From Polynucleobacter tropicus (GTDB taxonomy: Bacteria > Pseudomonadota > Gammaproteobacteria > Burkholderiales > Burkholderiaceae), in the NCBI RefSeq assembly GCF_013307225.1, contig NZ_CP028942.1:992001-1056000 (forward strand): a stretch of 64,000 nucleotides of DNA, given 5' to 3'. This document shows, piece by piece, positions 1-9,366 of this stretch (the stretch's first letter is position 1; each line of letters opens with the position of its first letter). The notes beneath the pieces are model-generated. The model was not told the origin of the DNA. It worked only from the letters and a program-made list of their open reading frames with translations, and did no database searches. A program made the translations under genes and the position numbers.

Positions 1-675
1 ATTCCCGGCATGACAATTTGGCAGGTCCGCAATTTAATAGATTCACACCCTGCATTAATTCATCAAACTAAGGGTATTAGCTCAAAAGCTTTGCTGCAGG
101 TCTTGAAGCTCAACTATTCGAGTGATGAAGGCATTTTTTATCCTGACACATACGTCTTTGATCCTGACGAGATTGATGTCAATATTTACCAGCGCGCCTC
201 TCAGGCTATGCAAAAACAGCTTGACCTGGCATGGCGGCAAAGATCACCTAGTTTGCCACTAAATAATCCCTACGATTTATTGATCCTATCCTCAATTATT
301 GAAAAGGAAACCGGCAAATCTGGTGATAGAGGTTTAATTGCTGCTGTCTTTATAAATAGGCTTAATAAGGGAATGATGCTGCAAACCGATCCAACGGTTA
401 TATATGGCATTGGACCTCGATTTGATGGCAATCTTCGTAAAGCGGATTTACGGAAAGATAGTCCCTACAATACCTATATGCGCAAAGGTCTGCCACCAAC
501 TCCTATAGCTATGCCTAGTAAAGAATCGCTTTTAGCTGCGACACATCCAGCACAAAGCAAGGCTTTATATTTTGTTGCTAAAGGTGATGGAAGTAGCCAC
601 TTTTCAGAAACGTTGAATGAACATGAATCAGCTGTTGATCGATATCAACGTAAATCAATGCCTAAATCCAATTAG
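1..675 (+). CDS. mltG: Endolytic murein transglycosylase MltG, 3' part only
   Basis: C-terminal two thirds of MltG, the inner-membrane lytic transglycosylase that cleaves nascent peptidoglycan glycan strands and sets their length. The frame is open from base 1 (Ile-Pro-Gly-Met-Thr-Ile-Trp), so the start and the N-terminal membrane anchor lie outside the window. Family hallmarks are visible: the SSIIEKETG block with the catalytic Glu, then [20 protein letters not shown], then SPYNTY and [10 protein letters not shown]. It sits 23 nt before tmk, and the mltG-tmk-holB order is common in proteobacteria. Identity is secure; only the 5' end is missing. Confidence 0.95.
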   Translation: MPGMTIWQVRNLIDSHPALIHQTKGISSKALLQVLKLNYSSDEGIFYPDTYVFDPDEIDVNIYQRASQAMQKQLDLAWRQRSPSLPLNNPYDLLILSSIIEKETGKSGDRGLIAAVFINRLNKGMMLQTDPTVIYGIGPRFDGNLRKADLRKDSPYNTYMRKGLPPTPIAMPSKESLLAATHPAQSKALYFVAKGDGSSHFSETLNEHESAVDRYQRKSMPKSN

Positions 676-698
676 CACAACAGACTTATAAGATCACC

Positions 699-1328
699 AT
701 GAATTCAGGATATTTCATTAGCTTTGAGGGCATTGATGGCGCCGGAAAAAGTACGCACATCGATAGCTTTTGCAAACTGATCCAAGGTCGCTACCCAGAT
801 CGAGGGGTGGTAGTAACTCGTGAGCCTGGCGGAACAGCTTTGGGCGAACAATTACGAAGTCTGTTGCTCGATGCCCCCATGAATCTTGAAACGGAAGCGC
901 TTCTCATGTTTGCGGCAAGACGTGAACATATTGCCCAGGTCATTGAGCCTGCGCTAAGAGCTGGAAATATTGTGATTTCAGATCGATTTACCGATGCTAG
1001 CTTTGCATACCAAGGAGGAGGGCGGGGGCTAAGCATCGCCAAATTAAATGATCTAGAGCGCTGGGTTCAGGGCCAAGCAGATGGCTCTTTGCTTCAGCCA
1101 AATCTCACTATCTTGTTTGATTTGCCTGGGGAAGTGGCCGAGGCTCGTCGCTCAAAAGTGCGAACCCCTGACAAATTCGAAAAAATGGATCTCAACTTTT
1201 TTGAGAAAGTTCGACAGGAATATTTAAGGCGCGCCAAAGAAGATCCAAAGCGCTTTCATTTGGTAGATGCAACCCAAACCCCAGAAATAATCTGGAGTGG
1301 TTTAGAGTGTCTGGAAATCAAGATTTGA
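699..1328 (+). CDS. tmk: Thymidylate kinase
   Basis: Phosphorylates dTMP to dTDP with ATP, in the cytosolic dTTP pathway. The 209-residue protein has the P-loop [10 protein letters not shown] near residues 10-19, the TREPGGT block (about 40-47) and the DRF motif in [18 protein letters not shown] (about 94-111). Length is typical of bacterial Tmk. It lies between mltG and holB with short gaps (23 and 7 nt), consistent with one transcript. Confidence 0.96.
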   Translation: MNSGYFISFEGIDGAGKSTHIDSFCKLIQGRYPDRGVVVTREPGGTALGEQLRSLLLDAPMNLETEALLMFAARREHIAQVIEPALRAGNIVISDRFTDASFAYQGGGRGLSIAKLNDLERWVQGQADGSLLQPNLTILFDLPGEVAEARRSKVRTPDKFEKMDLNFFEKVRQEYLRRAKEDPKRFHLVDATQTPEIIWSGLECLEIKI

Positions 1329-1335
1329 TTGGCAT

Positions 1336-2472
1336 TTGATGTTTCCCGCTATTGAACAAGAAATCAAAATTGCGCCATGGCTTAAGCCGCTGTGGTCGAG
1401 CTTGGATTTTGATCGTTTTCCCAATGCGATTTTGATTCATGGGCAATCAGGGATAGGAAAATTCGCATTCGCTGTTGAGCTTGCCAAGGCGTTGTTATGT
1501 GAATCCACAACTCCATCTGGAAAGCCATGCAATCAATGCGATGGTTGTCATTGGTTTAATACAGGAAACCATCCAGACTTTACGGCTTTAGTTCCGGAAA
1601 CTCATCGAAAATTGCTGCCGCAAGCTGACTATGAGTCGGATGAGCCTGCCAAGAAATCACGCAATATAAAAGATGATGATTCGGAATCCAGCGAGAAAAA
1701 AGAAAAGAAGAACATTTCAATAGAAGAGACTAGAAGCGCCATTGAGGGCCTATCTATAGGATCCCACCGAGGTGGCAATCGCGTGATCCTAATTTACCCG
1801 CTGGAGATGTTGCGATCTGATTCTGCCAACACCTTACTCAAGTCTCTTGAGGAGCCACCAGATAAAACTATTTTTATCTTATTGGCTGATAGGGTAGATC
1901 GTGTACTTCCAACAATACGCTCGCGTTGCAGATTATTAACCGCCCCTAGACCCGATCGGTCAACTGGTTTAGCCTGGCTTAAATCTCAGCTTAGCTCTTC
2001 CCCAGAAATCAAGGTTGCTGACAGTGATATCGAAACAATTTTTGACGAGCAGGGTGGGGCACCCTATGCAGTTCTGGAATCATTGATCGCCAGACATCAC
2101 AAAGACGAGAAGGATGAACTCACCATCTCTATTGCAGCTTCGCGAGTGTTGCTTCAATCTATGTCGCAGGGCGCACGAATTAATTGGCTAGAGACTTCAG
2201 AAAAGATTCATAAGGCGCAATATGCATTTTTATTAGCCACCATTCAACGCTGGATCTCTGATCTTCAATTGGTGAACGGGGGCGGTGTACCACGATACTA
2301 CCCAAAACATATTGGTACGTTGAAGAGCCTCTCGCAATCAGTCCAAACTATCAAGTTGCTTCAATTTTGGAAATCCCTTCTTCAGGCCCGCCGATCTGAA
2401 AATCACCCCATAGCCGCCCGCGTTCAATTAGAGGCTTTGCTGTCTCAATATCAACAAGTTTTTGAGGTCTAG
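1336..2472 (+). CDS. holB: DNA polymerase III delta prime subunit
   Basis: Clamp-loader subunit that helps load the beta clamp at replication forks. The 378-residue protein shows an AAA+ type P-loop region (HGQSGIGKFAFA, about 35-46), a zinc-binding Cys cluster (CNQCDGC, about 64-70) and the SRC sensor/arginine-finger motif (TIRSRCRLL, near 195). An acidic/lysine-rich insert with runs of Asp, Ser, Glu and Lys lies at about residues 100-127, between the zinc module and the next conserved block. It is seven nt downstream of tmk. Identity is firm; the role of the insert is unknown. Confidence 0.93.
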   Translation: MMFPAIEQEIKIAPWLKPLWSSLDFDRFPNAILIHGQSGIGKFAFAVELAKALLCESTTPSGKPCNQCDGCHWFNTGNHPDFTALVPETHRKLLPQADYESDEPAKKSRNIKDDDSESSEKKEKKNISIEETRSAIEGLSIGSHRGGNRVILIYPLEMLRSDSANTLLKSLEEPPDKTIFILLADRVDRVLPTIRSRCRLLTAPRPDRSTGLAWLKSQLSSSPEIKVADSDIETIFDEQGGAPYAVLESLIARHHKDEKDELTISIAASRVLLQSMSQGARINWLETSEKIHKAQYAFLLATIQRWISDLQLVNGGGVPRYYPKHIGTLKSLSQSVQTIKLLQFWKSLLQARRSENHPIAARVQLEALLSQYQQVFEV

Positions 2473-2513
2473 ACCAGGTCCTTAATTAACTCAGACAGTC
2501 TAAAATGGGGCCT

Positions 2514-3302
2514 ATGTTCATTGATTCCCATTGCCATCTCGATTTTCCAGAGTTCCAAAGTCGTCTACCTGAAGTTTTGGCGAACATGAAAGCTGCCAAA
2601 GTTAGTCATGCACTTTGTGTTTCAGTCGATATTCCGGATTTTCCAAATGTCCTGAAGTTAGCCCAAGAAAATGACAATCTGTATGCATCGGTGGGAGTTC
2701 ATCCAGACTATGAAGATACTCCAGAGCCCACTGAGGAATTTTTGGTGGATACTGCCTCCAAGAACCCCAAAATTATCGCGATTGGTGAAACTGGCCTTGA
2801 TTACTACCGCATGGGCGACCGAAGCTATGAGTCCATGGAGTGGCAACGAGATCGATTTAGAACCCATATTCGCGCAGCCATAAAGGTCAAAAAACCTTTA
2901 ATCATTCACACTCGTTCAGCTTCAGCCGATACCATTCAAATCATGAAAGAAGAGGGTGCTGATGCCATCGGCGGGGTAATGCATTGCTTCACCGAGAACT
3001 ACGAAGTGGCCAAGCAAGCTATGGATTTGGGTTTTTATGTCTCTTTTTCTGGAATTGTGACCTTTAAGAGCGCTAAAGACCTCCAAGAGACTTGCAAGAA
3101 AATCCCCCTTGAACGCATGCTAATTGAGACCGATTCTCCTTATTTGGCGCCCATTCCGTATCGCGGCAAAACCAATGAACCAGCTTGGGTTTCTAAGGTG
3201 GGTGAATTTATAGCCGATCTTAGGGGTGTAACTGTAAATGTACTCGCAGATCAGACATCCAAGAATTTTTATCAATGTTTTCAATTAAATAGAGTTATTT
3301 AG
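2514..3302 (+). CDS. TatD family metal-dependent hydrolase
   Basis: TIM-barrel metal-dependent nuclease of the TatD/YcfH family, with DNase activity in characterised members. Visible metal-ligand motifs are DSHCHL near the N-terminus, GETGLDYY (about 88), HTRSA (about 128), MHCF (about 153) and ETDSPYLAP (about 203). The frame is open from an ATG at 2505, but I place the start at 2514 because family members begin M(F/L)-(I/V)-D-S-H-C-H; neither start has a strong ribosome binding site. The gene follows holB, a usual arrangement, and is followed 2 nt later by the ankyrin gene. Confidence 0.92.
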   Translation: MFIDSHCHLDFPEFQSRLPEVLANMKAAKVSHALCVSVDIPDFPNVLKLAQENDNLYASVGVHPDYEDTPEPTEEFLVDTASKNPKIIAIGETGLDYYRMGDRSYESMEWQRDRFRTHIRAAIKVKKPLIIHTRSASADTIQIMKEEGADAIGGVMHCFTENYEVAKQAMDLGFYVSFSGIVTFKSAKDLQETCKKIPLERMLIETDSPYLAPIPYRGKTNEPAWVSKVGEFIADLRGVTVNVLADQTSKNFYQCFQLNRVI

Positions 3303-3304
3303 AA

Positions 3305-4015
3305 ATGTATTTTCTTAAAAAATGTTCCCTTGTATTTGGGCTGCTTTTAACTGTAGCAGCCTTTAAGGTGGGTGCTCAGACCACTTCGCAAGCAGAGGAT
3401 TTTGCAAAAGCAGCGAAATTTGATGATGTTTCTGAAGTGAAATCATTGATTTCCAAGGGTGTTAGCCCAAATATAGTGGATTCAAAAGGCAACCCGATGC
3501 TGGTATTGGCAATTAAGGACCGATCTACCAAAGTCACAGAGGTATTACTCCAAAACCGTAATATTGACGTAGATCTATCCAATAAGTATGGTGAAACGCC
3601 TCTAATGATGGCCTCCATTGAAGGTGATTTACCCTTAGTTAAAACTCTAGTTCTGCAAAACAAGGCTCGTATTGACCATATTGGCTGGACACCACTGCAT
3701 TACGCATGCGCTAAAGGCAATCTTGATGTTGCAAAGTTTCTAGTGGCAAATGGTGCTGTAGTTGACTCAAATGCCTTAAACGGCACAACACCATTGATGA
3801 TGGCAGTTCAGTCGGGCAATGAAGACCTCATTCGCTTCCTGCTTGAGAATGGCGCGGACATTCGCTTACGAAATACACAAGGATTCTCAGCCATTGATAT
3901 AGCTGAAATCTACGACAAGCCATGGATTGCTGATGGCTTAAAGTCACGCTGGCAGAGGCTATATAAACAGCCATATCCAGGTCCTTTGAAGGCGCTCCCT
4001 ACAAAAGCTACATAA
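3305..4015 (+). CDS. Exported ankyrin-repeat protein
   Basis: The 236-residue protein has a hydrophobic signal peptide (about 1-24, ending near VGAQ) followed by about five ankyrin repeats; the units GETPLMMASIEGDLPLVKTL, GWTPLHYACAKGNLDVAKFL and GTTPLMMAVQSGNEDLIRFL are canonical. It is probably periplasmic and binds a protein partner; nothing shows which. The start is 2 nt after the TatD stop, so it is likely co-transcribed. Function unknown beyond the fold. Confidence 0.85.
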   Translation: MYFLKKCSLVFGLLLTVAAFKVGAQTTSQAEDFAKAAKFDDVSEVKSLISKGVSPNIVDSKGNPMLVLAIKDRSTKVTEVLLQNRNIDVDLSNKYGETPLMMASIEGDLPLVKTLVLQNKARIDHIGWTPLHYACAKGNLDVAKFLVANGAVVDSNALNGTTPLMMAVQSGNEDLIRFLLENGADIRLRNTQGFSAIDIAEIYDKPWIADGLKSRWQRLYKQPYPGPLKALPTKAT

Positions 4016-4086
4016 ATGCTATTTGCGTATAATCATTATTATGTCAAATAAGAAATAAAGCCAATAATCCTATACACGCTCCAGCT

Positions 4087-4605
4087 ATGCCAAACCTTAT
4101 CCAGAACGTTGACCTACCCAGCTTTGTAAATCTATTCAATGAGATTAATGCCGACATCGCAAATAGCCAGATATGGATTGTGATGTTGAGCGCATGCTTG
4201 ATGCTTGCAGTGCATGCGGTTGTAGTTTTAGGCATTGCCAGCGCGTTTCATTACATTGATAACGTTATGTCACGCCATAACATCCATGGCGCTAGCTTTC
4301 TTTCGTACTTCATAGCCATATTTTTAGTAATAGCAATCCATTTTGCAGAAATCATTATCTGGGCCTACATTTGCGTGGCATTTAAGGTCTTTCCGACCAA
4401 TCCACAGACCTTCTTCTTTGCTGGCGAAATGTATACAACCGTCGGTTATGGGGATTACAAGTTGACGGAACAATGGAGAATATTGCCAATCATCATCTCA
4501 TTTACAGGCATATTTGCCGTATCTATGTCAGGTGCAGCGCTGTACACAATGATGGGTTCTTTAATCAATAAGAACGGTAGTCAAGCCCCTAAGCAACCAA
4601 GTTAG
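4087..4605 (+). CDS. Two-pass potassium-channel-like membrane protein
   Basis: 172 residues with hydrophobic segments at about 30-55, 75-100 and 135-155 and a pore-loop sequence TTVGYGDYKL near 118-127, matching the K+ selectivity filter signature TVGYG of the ion_trans_2 type. It has no cytosolic RCK or cyclic-nucleotide domain, so it resembles a minimal 2TM potassium channel. A good TATAAT-like -10 hexamer lies at 4028-4033, without a recognisable -35. The stop overlaps the convergent DUF3108 gene by 4 nt. Confidence 0.75.
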   Translation: MPNLIQNVDLPSFVNLFNEINADIANSQIWIVMLSACLMLAVHAVVVLGIASAFHYIDNVMSRHNIHGASFLSYFIAIFLVIAIHFAEIIIWAYICVAFKVFPTNPQTFFFAGEMYTTVGYGDYKLTEQWRILPIIISFTGIFAVSMSGAALYTMMGSLINKNGSQAPKQPS

Positions 4606-5594
4606 TTCAAAACAGCGCTTGGAGTTGGGTTTAAAGCAATAGGATTCTTTTGCTTAAAAACTAGCTCCAGAACACGCCCATTAGCTTCTAGAGAGCGAAT
4701 TCGACCAGGAAGCCACTCAAGGTCTTTAGCTAACCAGATGTCTACCTGTCGTTTATAGGGGTCATTTTCCCGCTGCATTAATGCGTAATGTCGATTTATT
4801 GACTTACCAAGGCTTGGAATATCTTCATTGACAGCCTCCCCATAGCTTTTGAAATGCCACTGATCTAGTGTGTTGTAGTCAACAACAGGTATGGATCGAA
4901 CAGTTCCTGGCTCATCAATTTTACTGTCCCCATTAAGAAGCGATGCCAATTGAAACATCAGACTAAATCGATCTTGAGTACCCGGAACTATATTGGGTGT
5001 GAATTCGGGCTTCTCTGAGAAAAACATCTGCCCTCCTCCATTTGGATCTCGATCGAAACGGGAGTAGCGTGGCGGCCTAGTGCCACGTTGCGACCAATAA
5101 ATGGCCGGGGCAATACCAAATGAGTCAACCGTTCCTCTTGATTCAAAGACAAAGGGGCCAACAAATGCATAAGGTATGTTTACGTATAGACGGTAGGAGT
5201 TTCCATCCGCAATCCAATCAATTTCACCTGTTTGCAACTTCTGACCATCAACAAAGGAATCGTAATAAATGGTTCCCGATTCTGGTAACTTAAACGGAAC
5301 TCCAGCTTGATTGAATGCACCCCCTTGGGTGATTAAGTTTGAGGCTTGGTTATCCAGCAAATCATTTGAAGGGGTTTGTTCCTTAGGTTTTGGCTTAGGA
5401 GCTCTGGTCACTTGAATTTTTTTCGGAGGCTCCGATTTCAATTCAGATCTAATTATTAAATCATCTGAGACTTCCGGAATGGTGGAAAAGGAAATGAACG
5501 GTAGTCCAAAAAATAGAATGAGATGCCCCAATAAAGATAGGAGCAAGGCAATTAGAAGGATTCGCAAAGATTGTTTGCGAAAAAGTGAGCTCAT
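4602..5594 (-). CDS. DUF3108 domain-containing protein
   Basis: About 330 residues: one N-terminal membrane segment (LLIALLLSLLGHLILFFGLPF), a proline/lysine-rich spacer (PKPKPKEQTP) reminiscent of TonB-like periplasmic linkers, then a long beta-rich DUF3108 domain. DUF3108 proteins are widespread exported proteins without established function. The frame extends to a TTG at 5615, but the ATG at 5594 gives a better N-terminus. It is convergent with the channel gene and lies 30 nt downstream of the HNH endonuclease gene on the same strand. Confidence 0.72.
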   Translation of the reverse strand: MSSLFRKQSLRILLIALLLSLLGHLILFFGLPFISFSTIPEVSDDLIIRSELKSEPPKKIQVTRAPKPKPKEQTPSNDLLDNQASNLITQGGAFNQAGVPFKLPESGTIYYDSFVDGQKLQTGEIDWIADGNSYRLYVNIPYAFVGPFVFESRGTVDSFGIAPAIYWSQRGTRPPRYSRFDRDPNGGGQMFFSEKPEFTPNIVPGTQDRFSLMFQLASLLNGDSKIDEPGTVRSIPVVDYNTLDQWHFKSYGEAVNEDIPSLGKSINRHYALMQRENDPYKRQVDIWLAKDLEWLPGRIRSLEANGRVLELVFKQKNPIALNPTPSAVLN

Positions 5595-5624
5595 ACTAGA
5601 TTGCAATACTAGCAAGTGTTGACT

Positions 5625-6194
5625 TTATGTCAGACCCTCAAGAAGTCGACTGTTTCTCGGAAGGTTAGCCGCCAAGAAATCCATTTGATCTGCCAAAATA
5701 TTGCGCCCCTTCAAAATCATATCTTCATAGAGACTAGGTAGGTATGGCGTATAAAGCAAACTCATTCCAGCCTGCTCAGGAGTGCGATTACCCTTGCGCT
5801 GATTGCAAGGCCTGCATGAAATAACAAGATTCATCCAGGAATACTTTCCGCCTCTGCTATTGGGAATAATATGTTCTGCTTCAGCACAACTCTCCGAAAT
5901 AGCATCTCCACAGTAAGCGCAGAGACCGCGATCACGTTTAAACAATTTGTGTTTAGTAATTACAGGGACTACATCAAAAAGATTGATTTTTGAACTACCC
6001 TTAACGGCAATGATCGAATGGAGCTCAATAATGGATTGCGTACCGCTGACTCGAGATATGCCGCCACGCATACGCATAATAGGGTCGCCTAATGTCCAAA
6101 GAACACTGCTCTCCGCATAATGCTTGGTAGCACCTTCTGCGTTCACCCAGCCTTGGGGAATTCCACCAGCGTCTAATTTCAAGATGCTCAGCAC
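5625..6194 (-). CDS. HNH endonuclease
   Basis: 189 residues. The HNH core is in the middle: CAYCGD, then AEHIIPNSRGGKYSWMNLV, then CRPCNQRKGNRTP, so two CxxC pairs for structural zinc and the His-Asn-His catalytic set are all present. This type is common as a single chromosomal copy in Burkholderiales and is not tied here to any restriction or mobile system. Its DNA target is unknown. Confidence 0.85.
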   Translation of the reverse strand: MLSILKLDAGGIPQGWVNAEGATKHYAESSVLWTLGDPIMRMRGGISRVSGTQSIIELHSIIAVKGSSKINLFDVVPVITKHKLFKRDRGLCAYCGDAISESCAEAEHIIPNSRGGKYSWMNLVISCRPCNQRKGNRTPEQAGMSLLYTPYLPSLYEDMILKGRNILADQMDFLAANLPRNSRLLEGLT

Positions 6195-6293
6195 AATCTC
6201 TCCTTTCCAGGCCGCTTCAAAATGCCTTATCTTTAAGCGGTCGTTTTGAGCATCTTACCGAAGAAGCAAAATGCAATCAACAGAGAGAATCTT

Positions 6294-6881
6294 TTAGGCG
6301 GAGATAAATTTCAGTACTTGAGGAAGATGGTCTGCGTAGTCCGCAATACCATGGTCGCTACCTTCAAGTACAAGGTGTTTGGCTCCTGGATAAAAGCCAA
6401 CCATCTCTTGCCAGTCCAGAAGTTCATCACCCTTAGCGGCAATCAAAAAATATCGGGATGGATTGCTAATTTTTTCAACTTGCAAAGATTTAAGTTCATC
6501 TATGTATTCGGGGCGAAAGTCAAAAGGCTCATCGCTGTCATAAGCGGTCATCATGCCAACGTGTGGAGCCAACTCTCTTGCCGCTCTAACTGCAGGATTT
6601 AAAACAACAGCTTTGCAGTCATATTTTTCAGCAAGGTAATTTGCATAGAATCCACCAAGCGAAGAACCCACTACCACTATTCGATCGGCGCCTGTTCGAT
6701 TAATGTGATCCTCGACCATTGCCATGCTTTCCTTGGGTGATGCAAGTAATTGTGGGCAATACCATTCAAATGGATTCTCTAGGCTTGATATAGCTTTGAT
6801 CCCTTCGCCTGTCATTACTGCCTTACTAGACCGCGGCGAAGAGCGAAACCCATGTAAATAAACCAATAGCGTTGTGCTCAT
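6294..6881 (-). CDS. YqiA/YcfP-type alpha/beta-hydrolase (esterase)
   Basis: 195 residues, short alpha/beta-hydrolase fold. YLHGFRSSPRSSKA near the N-terminus and the nucleophile elbow VVGSSLGGFYA (about 71-81) are typical of the YqiA family of small esterases; the catalytic His is probably in EGSDHGIADY near the C-terminus. It lies 15 nt downstream of glxR on the same strand. Substrate unknown. Confidence 0.85.
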   Translation of the reverse strand: MSTTLLVYLHGFRSSPRSSKAVMTGEGIKAISSLENPFEWYCPQLLASPKESMAMVEDHINRTGADRIVVVGSSLGGFYANYLAEKYDCKAVVLNPAVRAARELAPHVGMMTAYDSDEPFDFRPEYIDELKSLQVEKISNPSRYFLIAAKGDELLDWQEMVGFYPGAKHLVLEGSDHGIADYADHLPQVLKFISA

Positions 6882-6896
6882 AAAGATTGAAGTCGA

Positions 6897-7796
6897 TTAG
6901 GACTTCTGCCCTACTTCAAAGTTAGCCATCATCTCCAGAGCTTTAACCATTGCTGAATGATCCCAGCCTTTTCCACCATGAGCCGAGCAAGAATTAAAAA
7001 GCTCTTGTGCTGTCGCTGTATTCGGAAGAGATACGCCAAGTGATCTTGCGCTATTAAGGGCTAAGTTCAAATCCTTCTGATGGAGTTCAATACGAAAACC
7101 TGGATCGAATGTACGCTTTACCATTCGCTCACCATGAACTTCTAGAATCTTTGAACCAGCAAAACCACCCATCAATGCCTGACGAACTTTAGCTGGATCT
7201 GCGCCAGCTTTTGAAGCAAATAACAAAGCCTCTGCAACGGCTTCAATATTCAATGCAACGATGATTTGGTTTGCAACCTTTGCGGTTTGTCCATCACCAT
7301 TGCCACCTACTAGATTGATGTTCTTACCCATCAGATCTAGAACTGGCTTAACCTTATTAAATACGCCCTCATCACCACCGACCATAATCGAAAGAGTTGC
7401 GTTCTTAGCGCCAACTTCACCACCAGATACTGGAGCGTCTAAATAATCGCACCCAAGCGCATTAATTTTTTTAGCAAACTCTTTTGTAGCGATTGGGGAT
7501 ATCGAACTCATATCCACAACAATCTTTCCTTTACTCAATCCTGCCGCAACACCATTTTCTCCAAAGAGAGCTTTTTCAACATCTGGGGTGTCAGGAACCA
7601 TTGTGAAGATAATGTCTGCATTCTGCGCCACTTCTTTGGGGCTAGGGCATTGCTTGGCTTTTGAGTAAGCAAGCAATTCAGGTACTTTACTGCGCGTATT
7701 GATGAAAACAGAATGTCCAGCATTTACTAAATGACTAGCCATAGGCGCACCCATAATGCCAAGCCCAATGAATCCTAGGTTTAATTGATTACTCAT
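6897..7796 (-). CDS. glxR: 2-hydroxy-3-oxopropionate (tartronate semialdehyde) reductase
   Basis: NAD(P)H-dependent reduction of tartronate semialdehyde to D-glycerate. The 299-residue protein starts with the Rossmann signature GFIGLGIMGAPMASHL, has the 3-hydroxyacid dehydrogenase substrate motif DAPVSGGEVGA (about 122), and the catalytic Lys region GNGDGQTAKVANQ (about 170). It lies downstream of the hydroxypyruvate isomerase gene, as in glyoxylate-carboligase operons, but no gcl is in the window. It could equally act as a general beta-hydroxyacid dehydrogenase. Confidence 0.88.
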   Translation of the reverse strand: MSNQLNLGFIGLGIMGAPMASHLVNAGHSVFINTRSKVPELLAYSKAKQCPSPKEVAQNADIIFTMVPDTPDVEKALFGENGVAAGLSKGKIVVDMSSISPIATKEFAKKINALGCDYLDAPVSGGEVGAKNATLSIMVGGDEGVFNKVKPVLDLMGKNINLVGGNGDGQTAKVANQIIVALNIEAVAEALLFASKAGADPAKVRQALMGGFAGSKILEVHGERMVKRTFDPGFRIELHQKDLNLALNSARSLGVSLPNTATAQELFNSCSAHGGKGWDHSAMVKALEMMANFEVGQKS

Positions 7797-7831
7797 GATG
7801 TCTCCGGCTTTAATTGTTATCTATAAATGTT

Positions 7832-8611
7832 TTAAGAAGTATGTTCGCTTAACCAAGTAAGACCTGCCTCGGTAGTGTTTGCTGGCTTATATTCGCAGCC
7901 GATCCACCCTTTGTAACCGATACGGTCAAGATGCTTGAAGAGGTAACGAAAGTTAATCTCACCAGTGCCTGGTTCGTTGCGTCCAGGATTGTCTGCAAGT
8001 TGAATATGGGCAATACGTGGCAGATATTTTTGAATGGTATTTGCCAGCTCACCTTCCATGCGTTGAGCGTGATAAATATCATATTGAAGATAGAGGTTAT
8101 CAGCCCCCACTTCATCCATAATTTCAATTGCTTTTTCAGTTCTGGATAAATAAAACCCAGGAATATCATATGTATTAATCGGTTCAATTAATAAACGCAA
8201 ATTTGCCTTCTTTAATTCAGAAGCAGCAAAGCGTAGATTATCAATAAAGGTCGCACGCACAACATCAGAGTTTGCGCCCTCTGGGGTTTTACCTGCCAAG
8301 CAATTTAGTTGCCCAACGCCTAGAGTCTTTGCATATTCAACAGCCTTAGAAACCCCTGATCGAAACTCATCTACTCTTTCAGGGTGACATGCAATGCCAC
8401 GCTCACCCGCATCCCAATCTCCAGCAGGCAAATTATGGAGGACCAATTGCAATTGATTCTTGTCTAATTGTGCTTTGATTTCCTGAGCAGAAAATGGATA
8501 TGGAAAAAGGAATTCAACGGCTTTGAATCCTGTTTTACCAGCCAAGTTGAAGCGCTCTAAAAATGGAGCTTCGTTAAAAAGCATAGTTAAGTTAGCGGCA
8601 AACTGTGGCAT
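7832..8611 (-). CDS. hyi: Hydroxypyruvate isomerase
   Basis: TIM-barrel isomerase of the xylose-isomerase-like family, interconverting hydroxypyruvate and tartronate semialdehyde. The 259-residue protein has the family N-terminus MPQFAANLTMLFNEAPFLER, a LLIEPINTYDIPGFYL block with a metal-binding Glu, and GEINFRYLFKHLDRIGYKGWIGCEYKP near the C-terminus. It is the first gene of the leftward hyi-glxR-esterase unit (35 nt gap to glxR). Confidence 0.9.
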   Translation of the reverse strand: MPQFAANLTMLFNEAPFLERFNLAGKTGFKAVEFLFPYPFSAQEIKAQLDKNQLQLVLHNLPAGDWDAGERGIACHPERVDEFRSGVSKAVEYAKTLGVGQLNCLAGKTPEGANSDVVRATFIDNLRFAASELKKANLRLLIEPINTYDIPGFYLSRTEKAIEIMDEVGADNLYLQYDIYHAQRMEGELANTIQKYLPRIAHIQLADNPGRNEPGTGEINFRYLFKHLDRIGYKGWIGCEYKPANTTEAGLTWLSEHTS

Positions 8612-8756
8612 TGGATCCTTTTGAAATACAGATTAAGCAAGAATCTTAACAAAGATGAGAATATTCATCAGAAGCATGAATCAGGTCCTAAATAGCTAAT
8701 TTTGAAGAAAATTGCGCTAATATTGATAGCAAGATAGTTTACTTATAAGGAACAGA

Positions 8757-9362
8757 ATGAATATTCAATTTATTAAAGCCTCCTTAGGGCTTATAGCTGC
8801 AACTACTCTCTCAGCCGCAGCTGTTGCACAAAGTAATGCGAACCCAGCCTCTAGTAAACCTATGGTGATTGATGCTGCAGTAGTCGACAATAGTTATTCC
8901 CTTTATGAGGGTGATGTTGTTAAGGTTGACAAGAAAACTCGCACCATCACTTTTAAGAATAAAGAAGGTGAATCTAAATTTGTTGCTGGACCTGAAATTA
9001 CCAATTTCAATCAAATTAAAAAAGGCGATCATCTCAATGTGACTTATCAACTCGCCGTGGCAATTGAGTTAATTAAGACAAAGAGTGATGGCGTGCGCAG
9101 TAAAGTGGAAACCAATACTGTCACAACCTCTAAGGCAAATGAAAAACCAGCTGAAACTATCGCCAATAAGACCACTATCGTAGCCGACATTGTTGAAGTA
9201 AACCGCGAGAAAAAACTAGTTTCAGTAAAAGGACCGAGCGGAAAAGTGACCACCGTTACTGTCAAAAACCCAGCCCTATTAGCTGATGTTAACGTGGGTG
9301 AGCAGGTAAAGGTAATCTACTACGACGCTATGGCAGCCTCAATAACAGCTCCTAAGAAGTAA
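8757..9362 (+). CDS. Exported protein with a duplicated small beta domain, unknown function
   Basis: 201 residues: signal peptide (about 1-24, cleavage near AVAQ), then two copies of a similar 50-60 residue unit. Copy one (about 50-100) has VVKVDKKTRTITFKNKEGES...IKKGDHLNVTY; copy two (about 143-195) has IVEVNREKKLVSVKGPSGKV...VNVGEQVKVIYYDA. The shared pattern suggests tandem small beta-barrels. It has an AAGGA ribosome binding site, and the M48 protease gene starts 4 nt after its stop, so the two are probably co-transcribed. Function unknown. Confidence 0.7.
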   Translation: MNIQFIKASLGLIAATTLSAAAVAQSNANPASSKPMVIDAAVVDNSYSLYEGDVVKVDKKTRTITFKNKEGESKFVAGPEITNFNQIKKGDHLNVTYQLAVAIELIKTKSDGVRSKVETNTVTTSKANEKPAETIANKTTIVADIVEVNREKKLVSVKGPSGKVTTVTVKNPALLADVNVGEQVKVIYYDAMAASITAPKK

Positions 9363-9366
9363 CTAG

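Noticed and set aside
6246-6602. 118-codon + frame over the YqiA-type esterase
   Set aside because: It is antisense to a protein with clear family motifs and has no motif of its own.
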